Shown here: one piece after another, positions 10,304 to 20,756 of the stretch
Numbering within the stretch: the first letter of the stretch is position 1
Layout of the letters: every line of letters starts with the position of its first letter
NCBI GenBank assembly: GCA_013821425.1
Contig: JACDGV010000005.1
Location: forward strand, 49,513-113,512
Reading direction: 5' to 3'
From: Nitrosospira sp.
Lineage (GTDB): Bacteria > Pseudomonadota > Gammaproteobacteria > Burkholderiales > Nitrosomonadaceae
DNA length: 64,000 nt
Notes under the pieces: model-generated
The model's database searches: none
What the model was told of the DNA's origin: nothing
The model's input: the letters and a program-made list of their open reading frames with translations, nothing else
Translations under genes and position numbers: made by a program

Positions 10304-11038
10304 CTAGAATTTATAGCCGCGGTGCAACGCAACTACGTTACCCGTCAGATTAAAATACTCGACCCGGTCGAACCCGACTTGCTGCATCAGTTGTTTAATC
10401 TCTTCCTGACCGGGATGTACGCGTATGGATTCGGCCAGATATCGGTAACTGTTGCTGTCATTGGCAATGAATTTTCCCATGGCCGGAAGAACGCTGAATG
10501 AATACAGATCATAGAAGCGTTGCAGCGGCTTCCATACCCTCGAAAATTCCAGCACGATGACACGACCTCCGGGGCGGAGCACCCGCAGCATCTCCCTGAA
10601 TGCTACGTCTTTATGAGTCATGTTCCTGAGACCGAACGCACAGGTGACGCAGTTGAAATAGTCATTGGGAAACGGCAGTCTTTCGGCATCGCATTGGGTC
10701 ACGGATACGGCAGCGCCTTCATCCAGCAATCGGTCGCGGCCTATTTCAAGCATCGAGTTGTTGATGTCGGTGAGCCAGACCTCACCGCTGCTGCCCACGT
10801 GCTTCAGAAACAATGCGCTCAAGTCCCCGGTGCCTCCGGCAATGTCCAGCACCCTGTCCCCCTTTTTGACGCCACCTGTTTCCACCGCAAACCGCTTCCA
10901 CAAGCGGTGCAGACCTGCAGACATCAAGTCATTCATCAGGTTATATCGTTCGGCTACGGAATCAAACACTCCTGCTACCTTGCGGGCTTTCTCTGTTTCT
11001 GCAACGGTATCGAAACCAAAATGGGTATTTTTTGTCAT
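10304..11038 (-). CDS. ubiE: Ubiquinone/menaquinone C-methyltransferase UbiE
   Basis: 244 residues, class I SAM methyltransferase. It has the UbiE start [21 protein letters not shown], the SAM site [12 protein letters not shown] at 63-74, and the UbiE-specific [10 protein letters not shown] and [14 protein letters not shown]. It C-methylates the benzoquinol intermediate of ubiquinone (and demethylmenaquinol where made), at the inner face of the membrane. Length is normal. The DUF971 gene lies 49 bases upstream on the same strand, an arrangement common in betaproteobacteria. Confidence 0.95.
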   Translation of the reverse strand: MTKNTHFGFDTVAETEKARKVAGVFDSVAERYNLMNDLMSAGLHRLWKRFAVETGGVKKGDRVLDIAGGTGDLSALFLKHVGSSGEVWLTDINNSMLEIGRDRLLDEGAAVSVTQCDAERLPFPNDYFNCVTCAFGLRNMTHKDVAFREMLRVLRPGGRVIVLEFSRVWKPLQRFYDLYSFSVLPAMGKFIANDSNSYRYLAESIRVHPGQEEIKQLMQQVGFDRVEYFNLTGNVVALHRGYKF

Positions 11039-11087
11039 GTGCGCAGGGTTATGTAGAAGGAGAAACGAGTATTATGCCAAACTGTAG

Positions 11088-11498
11088 TTAGGGAAGCCCG
11101 GCCGACCCCGGCCGTGAACCACCATCGGCCTCTCTGCTTGCGCCCGCATCATCCATTCGGCGCAAGTAGTGCTGCCACATTTTATCCTGGTGCAGGCCAT
11201 AATCGTAGAGTAAGTCCCACGAATAAAGACCCGTATTATGGCCGTCGGAAAAATGTAGCTGGATCGCGTAATTGCCCACCGGTTCAATATGGTGGATGTT
11301 TACATCCTTCTTGCCGGTTTGGAGTACTTCCTGTCCGGGCCCATGACCGCGCACTTCCGCTGAGGGCGAATAGACCCGCAAAAATTCAAAGGGGAATTGA
11401 AAGCTTTTGCCATCGCCAAACGAAATTTCCAGTAACCTGGATTTTTGGCGAAGTTTTATTTCCCTGGGACTGGGAGTGCCCTGATCTAACCCCGCCAT
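11088..11498 (-). CDS. DUF971 family protein
   Basis: 136 residues from the ATG at 11498, preceded by GGAGG eight bases away; an upstream TTG at 11513 lies inside that ribosome site and is rejected. The core (ISFGDGKSFQFPFEFLRVYSPSAEV, and NYAIQLHFSDGHNTGLYSWDLLY) is the DUF971 fold, also seen as the N-terminal domain of gamma-butyrobetaine hydroxylases and often near Fe-S or quinone genes. The molecular role is not known. The last 20 residues (ASREADGGSRPGSAGLP) look like a low-complexity tail. Probably co-transcribed with ubiE. Confidence 0.88.
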   Translation of the reverse strand: MAGLDQGTPSPREIKLRQKSRLLEISFGDGKSFQFPFEFLRVYSPSAEVRGHGPGQEVLQTGKKDVNIHHIEPVGNYAIQLHFSDGHNTGLYSWDLLYDYGLHQDKMWQHYLRRMDDAGASREADGGSRPGSAGLP

Positions 11499-11527
11499 AG
11501 TAATTTCCTCCAAGTTGAAACCCTAGG

Positions 11528-11546
11528 GGAAGCCCTGCACAAGTCC
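11528..11546 (+). repeat. Dispersed 19-bp repeat, copy 1
   Basis: GGAAGCCCTGCACAAGTCC. It matches the copy at 34780-34798 at 17 of 19 positions. The motif looks like a solo end of an insertion sequence or of a small non-autonomous element. No transposase is attached to either copy. Confidence 0.5.
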
Positions 11547-11688
11547 CGTGCGGGCGCGACCAGTCTTTGGGACGGGGTGCGTGAAAGGCGACAACGCGAA
11601 TGGTTGCCACCGCGCAGGGCGGAGCAGTATCATCCGAAGGAAGTTGCGATCCCGCAGCAGGATGTAGGCGCTCAGGGAGACGCAAACG

Positions 11689-11712
11689 CGGCCAGGCGTT
11701 CCTGCCTGGCCG
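11689..11712. other. Perfect 9-bp inverted repeat
   Basis: CGGCCAGGC at 11689-11697, loop GTTCCT, GCCTGGCCG at 11704-11712. GC-rich stem without a T-run, so not a classical terminator. It lies about 190 bases upstream of the DUF971 start on the minus strand; role unknown. Confidence 0.5.
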
Positions 11713-11891
11713 GGCCCCTCGGGCGACGCTGGAACGTACTGCGTTGCACTCCCTGGCATCGTAGACCAGGCTACCCTGTGGGTGCGCCTTGATCATCCCG
11801 ATTCTACCGCAACGCGTTCCGCGGAAGCCGTGTTCATGGCTTCCTTAAGCAACCCATGGACAATGACGTGTTCACGGACCGGCTAACTCGC

Positions 11892-11919
11892 CCGTACCGG
11901 TAAAACCGTACCGGTAAAA
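11892..11919. repeat. Tandem 14-bp duplication
   Basis: Two exact adjacent copies of CCGTACCGGTAAAA. Each unit contains the palindrome TACCGGTA. The pair may be a slippage product or a doubled binding site; it lies 54 bases beyond the end of the glycine-zipper gene. Confidence 0.7.
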
Positions 11920-11972
11920 TCGCTGCAAGGCACCTTTCGCAGTTCACGCTGAATACCTCCTCGCAACTTTGA

Positions 11973-12482
11973 TCAAGGAAACGCCGGGATGCCCGGTTCG
12001 GTTCCCTCAATCTCGACCTCGGGCAAATGTTGTCTTATGCGCCCCTCAATTTCATCCACGCGATCCTTTGGCACGTCGGCCAGAACCAGTAAGCGGCCTG
12101 CCTCGATTGCATCTTCAAATTGCTTGATCCTGGAGTTGCCGGTACTGACGCCGATCAGGCTGCCAGCCCATGCGCCAACACCGGCACCTGCCAAAGTGGT
12201 TGCCAGCAAAACGCCTCCCGCCACGACTGTTGAGGCGGGGGGAAGCGCGATGGCGACTAATCCCGCGAGCGCCCCAGCCGATCCGCCTAGCGCTAACCCA
12301 CGCTCAACTGCGGGAATAAAATCGCTTTTTTGAAATAGGGTGGCCTCGGGCAGATCCTCTAGCTGAGTACCACGCTTGGCGATCACATGAATGTGCCGTT
12401 CCTCGATTCGAGCAAGCAGCAGATCATCGACAATACGTTTGGTGAGGGCAATATCCGGGACAAGGAAGTAGATTCGTCTCAT
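11973..12482 (-). CDS. DUF1269-like protein with glycine-zipper membrane hairpin
   Basis: 169 residues from the second ATG at 12482, with AAGGAG at good spacing; the ATG at 12485 would be too close. N-terminal part (RRIYFLVPDIALTKRIVDDLL) and C-terminal part (AIEAGRLLVLADVP, VDEIEGRIRQHLP) form two halves of a ferredoxin-like fold. Between them lies a Gly/Ala-rich hydrophobic hairpin (about residues 66-117) with G-x3-G spacing. Such DUF1269-type proteins are small stress-linked membrane proteins of unknown function. A protein with a similar glycine-zipper core is at 49407. Confidence 0.75.
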   Translation of the reverse strand: MRRIYFLVPDIALTKRIVDDLLLARIEERHIHVIAKRGTQLEDLPEATLFQKSDFIPAVERGLALGGSAGALAGLVAIALPPASTVVAGGVLLATTLAGAGVGAWAGSLIGVSTGNSRIKQFEDAIEAGRLLVLADVPKDRVDEIEGRIRQHLPEVEIEGTEPGIPAFP

Positions 12483-13953
<1,471 letters not shown>

Positions 13954-13990
13954 AATAACTCAGGTTTTTAGCAGGAAGGAGGGTCCGATT

Positions 13991-14842
13991 ATGGAAGGCT
14001 TGCAACTTCTCTCATCCCATCGCTCGTTTGACGGGCTGCAACAGCGCTTCAGGCACCATTCGAGATCTCTGCAATGTGAAATGACTTTTTCCATCTATCT
14101 GCCGCCTGAAAACGGCAGGAGTGCGGCGGTGCCGGCCATCTACTGTCTAGCCGGGTTGACCTGCACCGATGAGAATTTCACGGCAAAAGCGGGCGCTCAG
14201 CGGGTAGCTGCTGAGCTCGGTCTCGTGCTTGTTATGCCTGATACCAGCCCGCGGGGAGATGGCGTGCCCGACGCTGCGGATGCGTATGATCTGGGGCTCG
14301 GTGCCGGATTCTACGTGAACGCTACCCAGGAGCCCTGGAACCGGCACTACCGCATGTATGACTACATCGTGGATGAGTTGCCCGCTGTGATCGAGCAATT
14401 TTTTCCAGTGGGCGAACTGCGCTCCATCAGTGGGCATTCGATGGGTGGACACGGCGCCTTGACGATCGCGTTGCGCAACCCGGGGCGCTACCGGTCGGCA
14501 TCCGCCTTTTCGCCCATAGTAAATCCCACAAGAAGCCCATGGGGAAAAAAAGCATTCAGTCAATACCTGGGCGATGATGTTAAAAGCTGGCGTGGCTACG
14601 ACGCGACTTTACTGGTTGCCGCCACGCGCCCATCGGAACGTCTGCCAATCCTGATCGATCAAGGCGACGCGGACGAATTCCTTGCCGAGCAACTAAAAAC
14701 AGGGCATTTTATAGCGGCCTGCCAGGCGGCGAATTTCCCCGCGCAAATCAATATGCGCCCAGATTACGATCACAGTTATTTCTTTGTCGCCACGTTTATC
14801 GAAAGCCACCTGGATTTTCATGCTAACGCACTTCGCAATTGA
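13991..14842 (+). CDS. fghA: S-formylglutathione hydrolase
   Basis: 283 residues from the ATG at 13991, with AGGAGG eight bases upstream; longer in-frame starts run into the dehydrogenase gene. Alpha/beta hydrolase of the esterase D family. The nucleophile elbow is GHSMGGHGA, the oxyanion region YCLAGLTCTDENF, and the histidine lies in PDYDHSYFFVATFI. It hydrolyses S-formylglutathione to formate and glutathione, completing the pathway begun by the upstream dehydrogenase. Length is typical (about 280). Confidence 0.96.
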   Translation: MEGLQLLSSHRSFDGLQQRFRHHSRSLQCEMTFSIYLPPENGRSAAVPAIYCLAGLTCTDENFTAKAGAQRVAAELGLVLVMPDTSPRGDGVPDAADAYDLGLGAGFYVNATQEPWNRHYRMYDYIVDELPAVIEQFFPVGELRSISGHSMGGHGALTIALRNPGRYRSASAFSPIVNPTRSPWGKKAFSQYLGDDVKSWRGYDATLLVAATRPSERLPILIDQGDADEFLAEQLKTGHFIAACQAANFPAQINMRPDYDHSYFFVATFIESHLDFHANALRN

Positions 14843-14966
14843 TGGGGTAACTGGGAGACTCCCCGCGAAGGCCGGGCAGTTCCATTCTCCGACAAATCGC
14901 TCCTGATAGTCGGAAGTGGCCCTGCTTATCCTGAGGTGCGGCGGTAAATGCCGCTCCCGCTTCCTG

Positions 14967-14972
14967 TATAAT
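14967..14972 (+). promoter_or_regulatory. Candidate -10 box for prfB-lysS
   Basis: TATAAT 25 bases before the prfB start codon. There is no good -35 at 17 bases, so it is a weak call resting on the -10 alone. Confidence 0.35.
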
Positions 14973-14996
14973 TTGTTTTTTTAGGATAATTTTTTT

Positions 14997-16101
14997 ATGG
15001 AAGCAGAACATATTAATGCCGTCTTCAACCAGCTCACCGAACTCCATAGCCGGGCAACGGAGTCGCGGAGGTATCTTTGACTTCGACAACAAGCAGACAC
15101 GGCTGAACGAGCTCGTCCGGCTGACAGAAGACCCCGCCATCTGGAACGATAATAAACGCGCCCAGGAATTGGGCCGCGAAAAGAAAATGCTGGAAGATGT
15201 TGTCCTCACACTGGAGACAGTCGGGCGCCAGTTGCATGATGCCGAGGGTCTGCTCCAGATGGCAAAGGAAGAGGACGACGATGCAACCCTACGGAGTATC
15301 GAGCGTGATATCGCGCAATTGGAAAGCACGGTGGCCGATCTCGAGTTCCGCCGCATGTTTTCCGACCCCATGGATCCCAATAATTGCTTCGTGGATATAC
15401 AATCCGGCTCCGGCGGTACTGAAGCCCAGGACTGGGCGGAAATGCTGGAGCGTATGTATTTGCGCTATTGTGAGCGTCGCGGCTACAGCGTGGAGGTTAT
15501 GGAAGAGTCGCCTGGCGAAGTTGCTGGTATCAAGAGCGCGACGCTCAAAATCTCTGGCGGCTACGCCTACGGTTATCTTCGTACCGAGACGGGGGTCCAC
15601 CGACTGGTGCGCAAATCTCCCTTTGATTCCGGCAACCGCCGCCATACCTCCTTCGCGAGCGTGTTTGTTTATCCAGAGGTAGATGAGACTATCGCAATTG
15701 AGATCAACCCGGCGGATTTACGCGTGGATACTTTTCGCGCCTCTGGAGCGGGCGGCCAGCATATCAACAAGACCGACTCGGCCATACGCATCACCCATAA
15801 CCCTACGGGCATCGTAGTGCAGTGTCAAAGCGGACGGTCACAGCACCGCAATCGCGCGGATGCAATGGCGATGCTCAAGTCGCGTCTGTACGAGACGGAA
15901 TTGCGCAAGCGCAATGAGGAGAAACAAGCGATGGAAGACAGCAAGACCGACATAGGGTGGGGGCACCAGATCCGCTCCTACGTACTGGACCAGTCCCGGA
16001 TCAAGGACCTGCGAACGGGTATTGAAAGCGGCAATACGCAGGCCGTACTCGACGGCGGGCTGGATGATTTCATCGCCGCCAGTTTGAAACAAGGGGTATA
16101 A
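14997..16101 (+). CDS. prfB: Peptide chain release factor 2 with programmed +1 frameshift
   Basis: Reading starts at ATG 14997 and gives 27 codons ending CTT, then UGA at 15078-15080. A one-base slip (CTT-T-GAC) continues in the +1 frame from GAC 15079 to the stop at 16101, giving about 367 residues. The slip site GGAGGTATCTTTGAC contains the Shine-Dalgarno-like GGAGG and the CUU UGA C core known from E. coli. The SPF stop-codon-reading motif is at 207-209 and GGQ at 252-254. The protein ends translation at UGA and UAA; low RF2 favours the slip, so it controls its own synthesis. lysS follows 12 bases later. Confidence 0.97.
15067..15081 (+). promoter_or_regulatory. prfB: Programmed +1 frameshift site of prfB
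   Basis: GGAGGTATCTTTGAC: internal Shine-Dalgarno-like GGAGG a few bases before the slippery CUU, then in-frame UGA followed by C. This matches the conserved autoregulatory site of release factor 2. Confidence 0.95.
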
Positions 16102-16113
16102 GGAGAACTGACG

Positions 16114-17643
16114 GTGACAGATGGCGCTTTAGAGAAAAGTTTCGACGAAGGCGTCGATCGGCTTCACGCGGAGATCAAGCTCGTCGAAGAGCGCCGCGCT
16201 AAGCTGGATTTATTGCGCAAGGCGGGCAATCCCTTTCCCAACGACTTTCGGCGCGAGAATTTTTCATCGGATCTTCACCGGCAATATTCCGGGCATTCCA
16301 ATGAAATGCTGGAGGCAGAACCAACGGTTGTGCGGGTCGCGGGCCGCATGGTACTGAAGCGAGTGATGGGCAAGGCTAGCTTTGCCACGCTCCAGGACAT
16401 GAGCGGACGCATCCAGCTTTACATTGCCAATGACACTGCGGGTGTAGAGACTCACGAGGCATTCAAGCATTATGACCTCGGCGATATACTTGGCGCTGAG
16501 GGAACGCTGTTTAGAACCCGGACCGGCGAGTTGTCGGTGCGCGTTACGAATCTCAGGTTGCTGACGAAATCCCTGCGTCCTCTACCGGAAAAATTCCATG
16601 GGCTGACCGATCAGGAGCAGAAATACCGTCAACGGTATCTCGACCTCATCACTAACGAAAGCAGCCGAAAGGTATTTATTGCGCGATCCCGGATTATTCA
16701 GGCCATTCGCGAATGTCTTGTCGCGCATGACTATCTGGAAGTCGAGACACCGATGATGCACCCTATCCCTGGCGGCGCTGCAGCCCGCCCTTTCGTGACG
16801 CACCACAACGCCCTGGATATGCAGCTGTATCTGCGCATCGCGCCGGAGCTTTACCTGAAGCGCCTGGTGATCGGGGGCATGGAAAAAGTATTCGAGATCA
16901 ATAGAAGCTTCAGAAATGAGGGGATTTCCACCCGGCATAACCCTGAATTCACCATGCTGGAATTCTACGCGGCTTATAGGAACTACTCCTATTTAATGGA
17001 TTTCACTGAAACCATGCTGCGTGAAGTCGCGCTAAAGGTGTTGAATACGACCAAAGTCAACTATCAGGGTCGCGAAATCGATCTTGAACCACCCTTTGAA
17101 CGTCTCACCATCACCCAGGCAATTCAAAAATTCCACCCCGAGTATAGCGATGCGCAACTGAATGATCGCGTATCGCTAATCGCCCTGATGCGCTCGAAGA
17201 ATATTCCTTTCAAGAAGGCGGACGGTCCCGGTGCACTACAGCTTACATTATTTGATGAGACCACAGAGCATCTGCTGTTTGAACCGACTTTTATCGTTGA
17301 CTATCCGGCGGAAGTCTCGCCCCTTGCTCGGCGCAATGACGCCAATCCCGGTATTACAGACCGGTTCGAGCTTTACATTGCGGGGCGCGAGATCGCGAAC
17401 GGCTTTTCCGAATTGAACGATCCCGAGGACCAGGCAGCGCGCTTCGCGGCCCAAGTCCTTGCAAAGGAAGCTGGTGATGTCGAGGCCATGCACTATGACG
17501 CCGACTATATTCGCGCGCTGGAATACGGCTTGCCTCCTACCGCCGGGGAAGGTATCGGCATAGACCGGCTGGTGATGCTCTTAACCGACAGCCCAAGCAT
17601 CCGCGACGTAATCCTGTTTCCGCAATTGCGCGCGGAAGACTGA
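16114..17643 (+). CDS. lysS: Lysyl-tRNA synthetase, class II
   Basis: 509 residues, start GTG 16114 with AAGGAG upstream. N-terminal OB-fold anticodon domain (about 70-160; [18 protein letters not shown]), then the class II catalytic core: motif 2 [20 protein letters not shown] and motif 3 [16 protein letters not shown]. It charges tRNA-Lys in the cytoplasm. Length and motifs are normal. Co-transcription with prfB is widespread in proteobacteria and fits the 12-base gap. Confidence 0.97.
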   Translation: MTDGALEKSFDEGVDRLHAEIKLVEERRAKLDLLRKAGNPFPNDFRRENFSSDLHRQYSGHSNEMLEAEPTVVRVAGRMVLKRVMGKASFATLQDMSGRIQLYIANDTAGVETHEAFKHYDLGDILGAEGTLFRTRTGELSVRVTNLRLLTKSLRPLPEKFHGLTDQEQKYRQRYLDLITNESSRKVFIARSRIIQAIRECLVAHDYLEVETPMMHPIPGGAAARPFVTHHNALDMQLYLRIAPELYLKRLVIGGMEKVFEINRSFRNEGISTRHNPEFTMLEFYAAYRNYSYLMDFTETMLREVALKVLNTTKVNYQGREIDLEPPFERLTITQAIQKFHPEYSDAQLNDRVSLIALMRSKNIPFKKADGPGALQLTLFDETTEHLLFEPTFIVDYPAEVSPLARRNDANPGITDRFELYIAGREIANGFSELNDPEDQAARFAAQVLAKEAGDVEAMHYDADYIRALEYGLPPTAGEGIGIDRLVMLLTDSPSIRDVILFPQLRAED

Positions 17644-17721
17644 AAGAAATTACCTTTTTCGAACAACGGCGTCTTCTTCCAGCCTGTGGCAAAGTTCCAT
17701 GATTACTGCTCAAACCGGTTA

Positions 17722-17750
17722 TTGACATATACCCTGGGTGGGTATATAGT
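17722..17750 (+). promoter_or_regulatory. copA promoter with embedded CsoR-type operator
   Basis: TTGACA at 17722-17727 and TATAGT at 17745-17750, with an exact 17-base spacer. The spacer region holds the inverted repeat TATACCC (17728-17734) and GGGTATA (17740-17746) around TGGGT, so the operator overlaps the space between both boxes. A/T-flanked G/C tracts of this kind are typical of CsoR/RcnR-family operators, and a CsoR-like gene closes this operon. Binding by that protein would block RNA polymerase until Cu(I) releases it (inference). Confidence 0.85.
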
Positions 17751-17781
17751 GGTTTCACGGTCAACGTCATGAGGAGCCGTC

Positions 17782-20181
17782 ATGCATACCCTTACTCTAA
17801 AGCAGATAGAGCTGCCCATCGAAGGCATGACCTGCGCGGCATGCGCAGCGCGGATCGAAAAAAACCTCAACAAACTCCCTGGCGTTCATGCGGCTGTAAA
17901 CTTCGCTAACGAAAAAGCGCGCGTGGAGTTCGACGCCGCGAAGACTCAACCCGAAGATCTTATCCGCTCGGTCGAAACAGCGGGGTTTCACGTTGTGCCC
18001 CAGTCGGTACAACTGCAAATCACCGGCATGACCTGCGCAACGTGTGGCGGGCGTATCGAAAAGGCATTGAACAGACTTCCCGGTGTGATCGCCTCCGTCA
18101 ATCTCGCGACCGAGACGGCTAACGTCAGCTTTAGTCCCGGCCGGGAAACGGTGGAAGAACTGATCGGTGCTGTTGTCACGGCGGGCTACGGCGCAAGCGT
18201 AATCAATGATACCAGCCGGGCGGAAGAAAAAACCCGCAAGCTTGCCGCCTATCAGGCGGAGATGCGCATGTTCTGGATTTCAGCCGTTCTCACCCTGCCA
18301 CTGGTGTTGCAAATGGGGGCGATGTTCAGCGGCGGGCATGAGGACGTCCTTCCCCGCTGGCTGCAACTGCTGCTCGCCACACCAGTGCAGTTCTGGGTGG
18401 GCAAGCGCTTCTATATTGCCGCCTGGCATGCGTTACGCGGCGGCAGCGCGAACATGGATGTGCTGGTCGCGCTTGGAACCAGCATGGCTTATTTTTTCAG
18501 CGCTGTCGTCACCTTGCTGGCGCTGGACCAGCATGTTTATTTTGAGGCAAGCGCGGCCATCATTACGCTTGTACTGTTAGGCAAGCTCATGGAAGCACGC
18601 GCCAAGGGGAAAACCTCCGCTGCAATCGAGGAATTAATGAAGCTGCAACCGAGGACAGCCCGGGTGGAGCGCGATGGAAGCGTTATCGAGATAGATGTAA
18701 ACGCCCTGGTGGTCGGCGATATTTTCATCGTACGGCCCGGTGAGAGTCTACCGGTAGACGGGGTCGTCACCGAAGGCGCTTCCGATGTGAACGAAGCCAT
18801 GTTGACGGGGGAAAGCCTGCCGGTAACAAAACAGCCAGGCGCAAAGGTCTATGCTGCGACAACGAACCAGCAAGGTTTGCTTAAATGCCGGGCTACCGGT
18901 GTTGGCGCGCACACCCAACTTGCTTCCATAATCCGCCTGGTGGAGGAAGCCCAAGGCTCGAAGGCGCCGATTCAACGCATGGCTGATACCATTTCGGGCG
19001 TATTCGTGCCGGTGGTCGTGATCGTCAGCCTATTCACGCTCCTGTTAACCTGGTGGCTTGCGGGAGATTTTGTCACCGCCCTGGTCAACTCGGTAGCCGT
19101 GCTGGTCATTGCGTGCCCTTGTGCACTGGGGCTGGCCACTCCCACGGCAATCATGGTAGGGGTGGGACGCGGAGCTCAAACAGGGGTACTGGTGAAAAAT
19201 GCCGCCGCACTCGAGCACGCGGAAAAAATCGAGGTTCTGATTGTCGACAAAACCGGCACGCTGACAGAAGGCAGGCCAACTGTAACCGATGTCGTTGCTG
19301 CAGGAAAACTTGGTGAATACGAGTTGATGCAAATAGCCGCAACACTGGAGCACGGCTCGGAGCATCCTCTCTCGAAAGCCGTGATGGAATACGCTGCTGG
19401 TCTGGATATCAGGCCTCAAACGATGAGCGATTTTATTGCCGTTACGGGGGGCGGGGTTACGGCCCGAATCGATAACACTGAATATCTCCTCGGGTCGCCC
19501 AAATTTCTCATGGACAGGGGCGCCACCGCCGATCAATCCCGGGTAGCTTCGCTTCAAGCTGAAGGCAAGACCGTGATCGGCCTGGCCACACTGTCTAATG
19601 GCACTGCCGAAATTCTGGGATACCTGGCCATCTCGGATCGATTGCGCAGCACGTCCGCAGCCGCCGTGCTGCGATTGCAAGCGATGGGCATCGAAGTCAT
19701 GATGCTGACTGGCGACAACAATGCCACAGCGGCTGCCATTGCGAAGCATGCCGGCATTCCGGCCTATCGCGCGGAGGTCCTGCCGCAAGATAAGGTAGCG
19801 GAAGTAAAAGCGATGAAAGCGAAAGGAAAATTCGTGGGCATGGTGGGTGACGGCATTAACGACGCCCCTGCCCTGGCCTCGGCGGATGTAAGCTTTGCAA
19901 TAGGCGCCGGTTCAGATGTGGCGATCGAGGCCGCCGACATCGCGCTGATGCGAGACGATCTGATGAGTGTCGCAGATGCCATTTCACTCTCACGCGCAAC
20001 GCTCGGCAAAATCCGCCAGAACCTATTTTTTGCTTTCGTCTACAATGTGCTGGGTATCCCGTTGGCAGCGATAGGTATGCTTAATCCCGTCATTGCGGGC
20101 GCCGCCATGGCCATGAGCTCTGTATCGGTCGTTACCAACTCTTTGTTGTTGAAAAGATGGCGGGCAGGGGCGGTTTCCTGA
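17782..20181 (+). CDS. copA: Cu(I)-exporting P1B-type ATPase
   Basis: 799 residues. Two N-terminal heavy-metal-associated domains with Cys-x2-Cys pairs (GMTCAAC, Cys18/21; GMTCATC, Cys85/88), then eight membrane segments. The transport-site CPC is at 445-447 and the phosphorylated Asp489 is in DKTGT. TGES appears as MLTGESLPV and the hinge as MVGDGINDAPAL. It exports Cu(I) from the cytoplasm to the periplasm. Start ATG 17782 has GAGGAG upstream. First gene of copA-copZ-csoR, under the embedded operator promoter. Two HMA domains are usual for this subgroup. Confidence 0.96.
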   Translation: MHTLTLKQIELPIEGMTCAACAARIEKNLNKLPGVHAAVNFANEKARVEFDAAKTQPEDLIRSVETAGFHVVPQSVQLQITGMTCATCGGRIEKALNRLPGVIASVNLATETANVSFSPGRETVEELIGAVVTAGYGASVINDTSRAEEKTRKLAAYQAEMRMFWISAVLTLPLVLQMGAMFSGGHEDVLPRWLQLLLATPVQFWVGKRFYIAAWHALRGGSANMDVLVALGTSMAYFFSAVVTLLALDQHVYFEASAAIITLVLLGKLMEARAKGKTSAAIEELMKLQPRTARVERDGSVIEIDVNALVVGDIFIVRPGESLPVDGVVTEGASDVNEAMLTGESLPVTKQPGAKVYAATTNQQGLLKCRATGVGAHTQLASIIRLVEEAQGSKAPIQRMADTISGVFVPVVVIVSLFTLLLTWWLAGDFVTALVNSVAVLVIACPCALGLATPTAIMVGVGRGAQTGVLVKNAAALEHAEKIEVLIVDKTGTLTEGRPTVTDVVAAGKLGEYELMQIAATLEHGSEHPLSKAVMEYAAGLDIRPQTMSDFIAVTGGGVTARIDNTEYLLGSPKFLMDRGATADQSRVASLQAEGKTVIGLATLSNGTAEILGYLAISDRLRSTSAAAVLRLQAMGIEVMMLTGDNNATAAAIAKHAGIPAYRAEVLPQDKVAEVKAMKAKGKFVGMVGDGINDAPALASADVSFAIGAGSDVAIEAADIALMRDDLMSVADAISLSRATLGKIRQNLFFAFVYNVLGIPLAAIGMLNPVIAGAAMAMSSVSVVTNSLLLKRWRAGAVS

Positions 20182-20214
20182 TACAGAAATCTTGTTCATG
20201 AAAGGAGACAGACA

Positions 20215-20424
20215 ATGCAAACCGAGATCATAAAAATTAAAGGAATGACCTGTGGAGGCTGTGTTAATAGCGTGAAAAATGTCCTGCGGAAGATACCCGG
20301 GGTGAGCAGTGTAGAGGTTTCGCTGGAGCAGGGCCAGGCAACGCTTGAGTACGACGCAGCCACAACCGACGCTAATCAGTTCAGGGAGGCTATACGGGAT
20401 GCCGGTTTCGAAGTCGCCGATTAG
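20215..20424 (+). CDS. copZ: Copper chaperone CopZ-like HMA protein
   Basis: 69 residues, one heavy-metal-associated domain with GMTCGGC (Cys13 and Cys16). AAAGGAGA precedes the ATG. It would bind Cu(I) in the cytoplasm and hand it to CopA, whose gene ends 33 bases upstream. Full domain length with no extension. Confidence 0.93.
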   Translation: MQTEIIKIKGMTCGGCVNSVKNVLRKIPGVSSVEVSLEQGQATLEYDAATTDANQFREAIRDAGFEVAD

Positions 20425-20449
20425 CAAAAAAACGCCTCCGGTATCCAAT

Positions 20450-20719
20450 ATGGCAATTCAACCTGACAAAGAGGCACTGATAAAGCGCCTCAACCGGATA
20501 GAGGGCCAAGTGCGCGGCGTAGCCAAAATGATCGTGGAAGACCGCTACTGCGTTGACATCATCAACCAGGTATCCGCGATGCAATCCGCACTTGACGCGG
20601 TGGCAATGCAGTTACTGGAGAACCATACCCACGGCTGCATGCAGGGCGCCATCAAGTCGGGCAAGGGAGACGAGGCCATTGATGAATTGATGCTCGTGGT
20701 GCGAAAATTCGTGCGATAA
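20450..20719 (+). CDS. csoR: CsoR-family copper-sensing repressor
   Basis: 89 residues from ATG 20450, all-helical DUF156 fold ([20 protein letters not shown] at the N-terminus). The Cu(I) ligands of CsoR are present with exact spacing: Cys34, His59 (25 later) and Cys63 (4 later). This separates it from FrmR and RcnR. Apo-CsoR binds G/C-tract operators and leaves DNA on Cu(I) binding, so it probably represses its own operon through the site at 17728-17746. The ribosome site is weak; translation may be coupled to copZ, which ends 25 bases upstream. Confidence 0.9.
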   Translation: MAIQPDKEALIKRLNRIEGQVRGVAKMIVEDRYCVDIINQVSAMQSALDAVAMQLLENHTHGCMQGAIKSGKGDEAIDELMLVVRKFVR

Positions 20720-20756
20720 GGCTTTCAGCGCGCGGAGAAATAACTTCGCTAAATCA

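Larger units (their letters stand above)
11499..11972. other. Intergenic region with hairpin and repeats
   Basis: 474 bases without a supportable gene. It contains a dispersed-repeat copy (11528-11546), a perfect 9-bp hairpin CGGCCAGGC/GCCTGGCCG with a 6-nt loop (11689-11712) and a 14-bp unit CCGTACCGGTAAAA repeated head-to-tail at 11892-11905 and 11906-11919. Open frames here have no ribosome site and odd composition. Confidence 0.5.

Noticed and set aside
11523..11796. Minus-strand open frames upstream of the DUF971 gene
   Set aside because: No ribosome site, proline- and arginine-heavy composition typical of GC-rich non-coding DNA, and they overlap a hairpin and a repeat.
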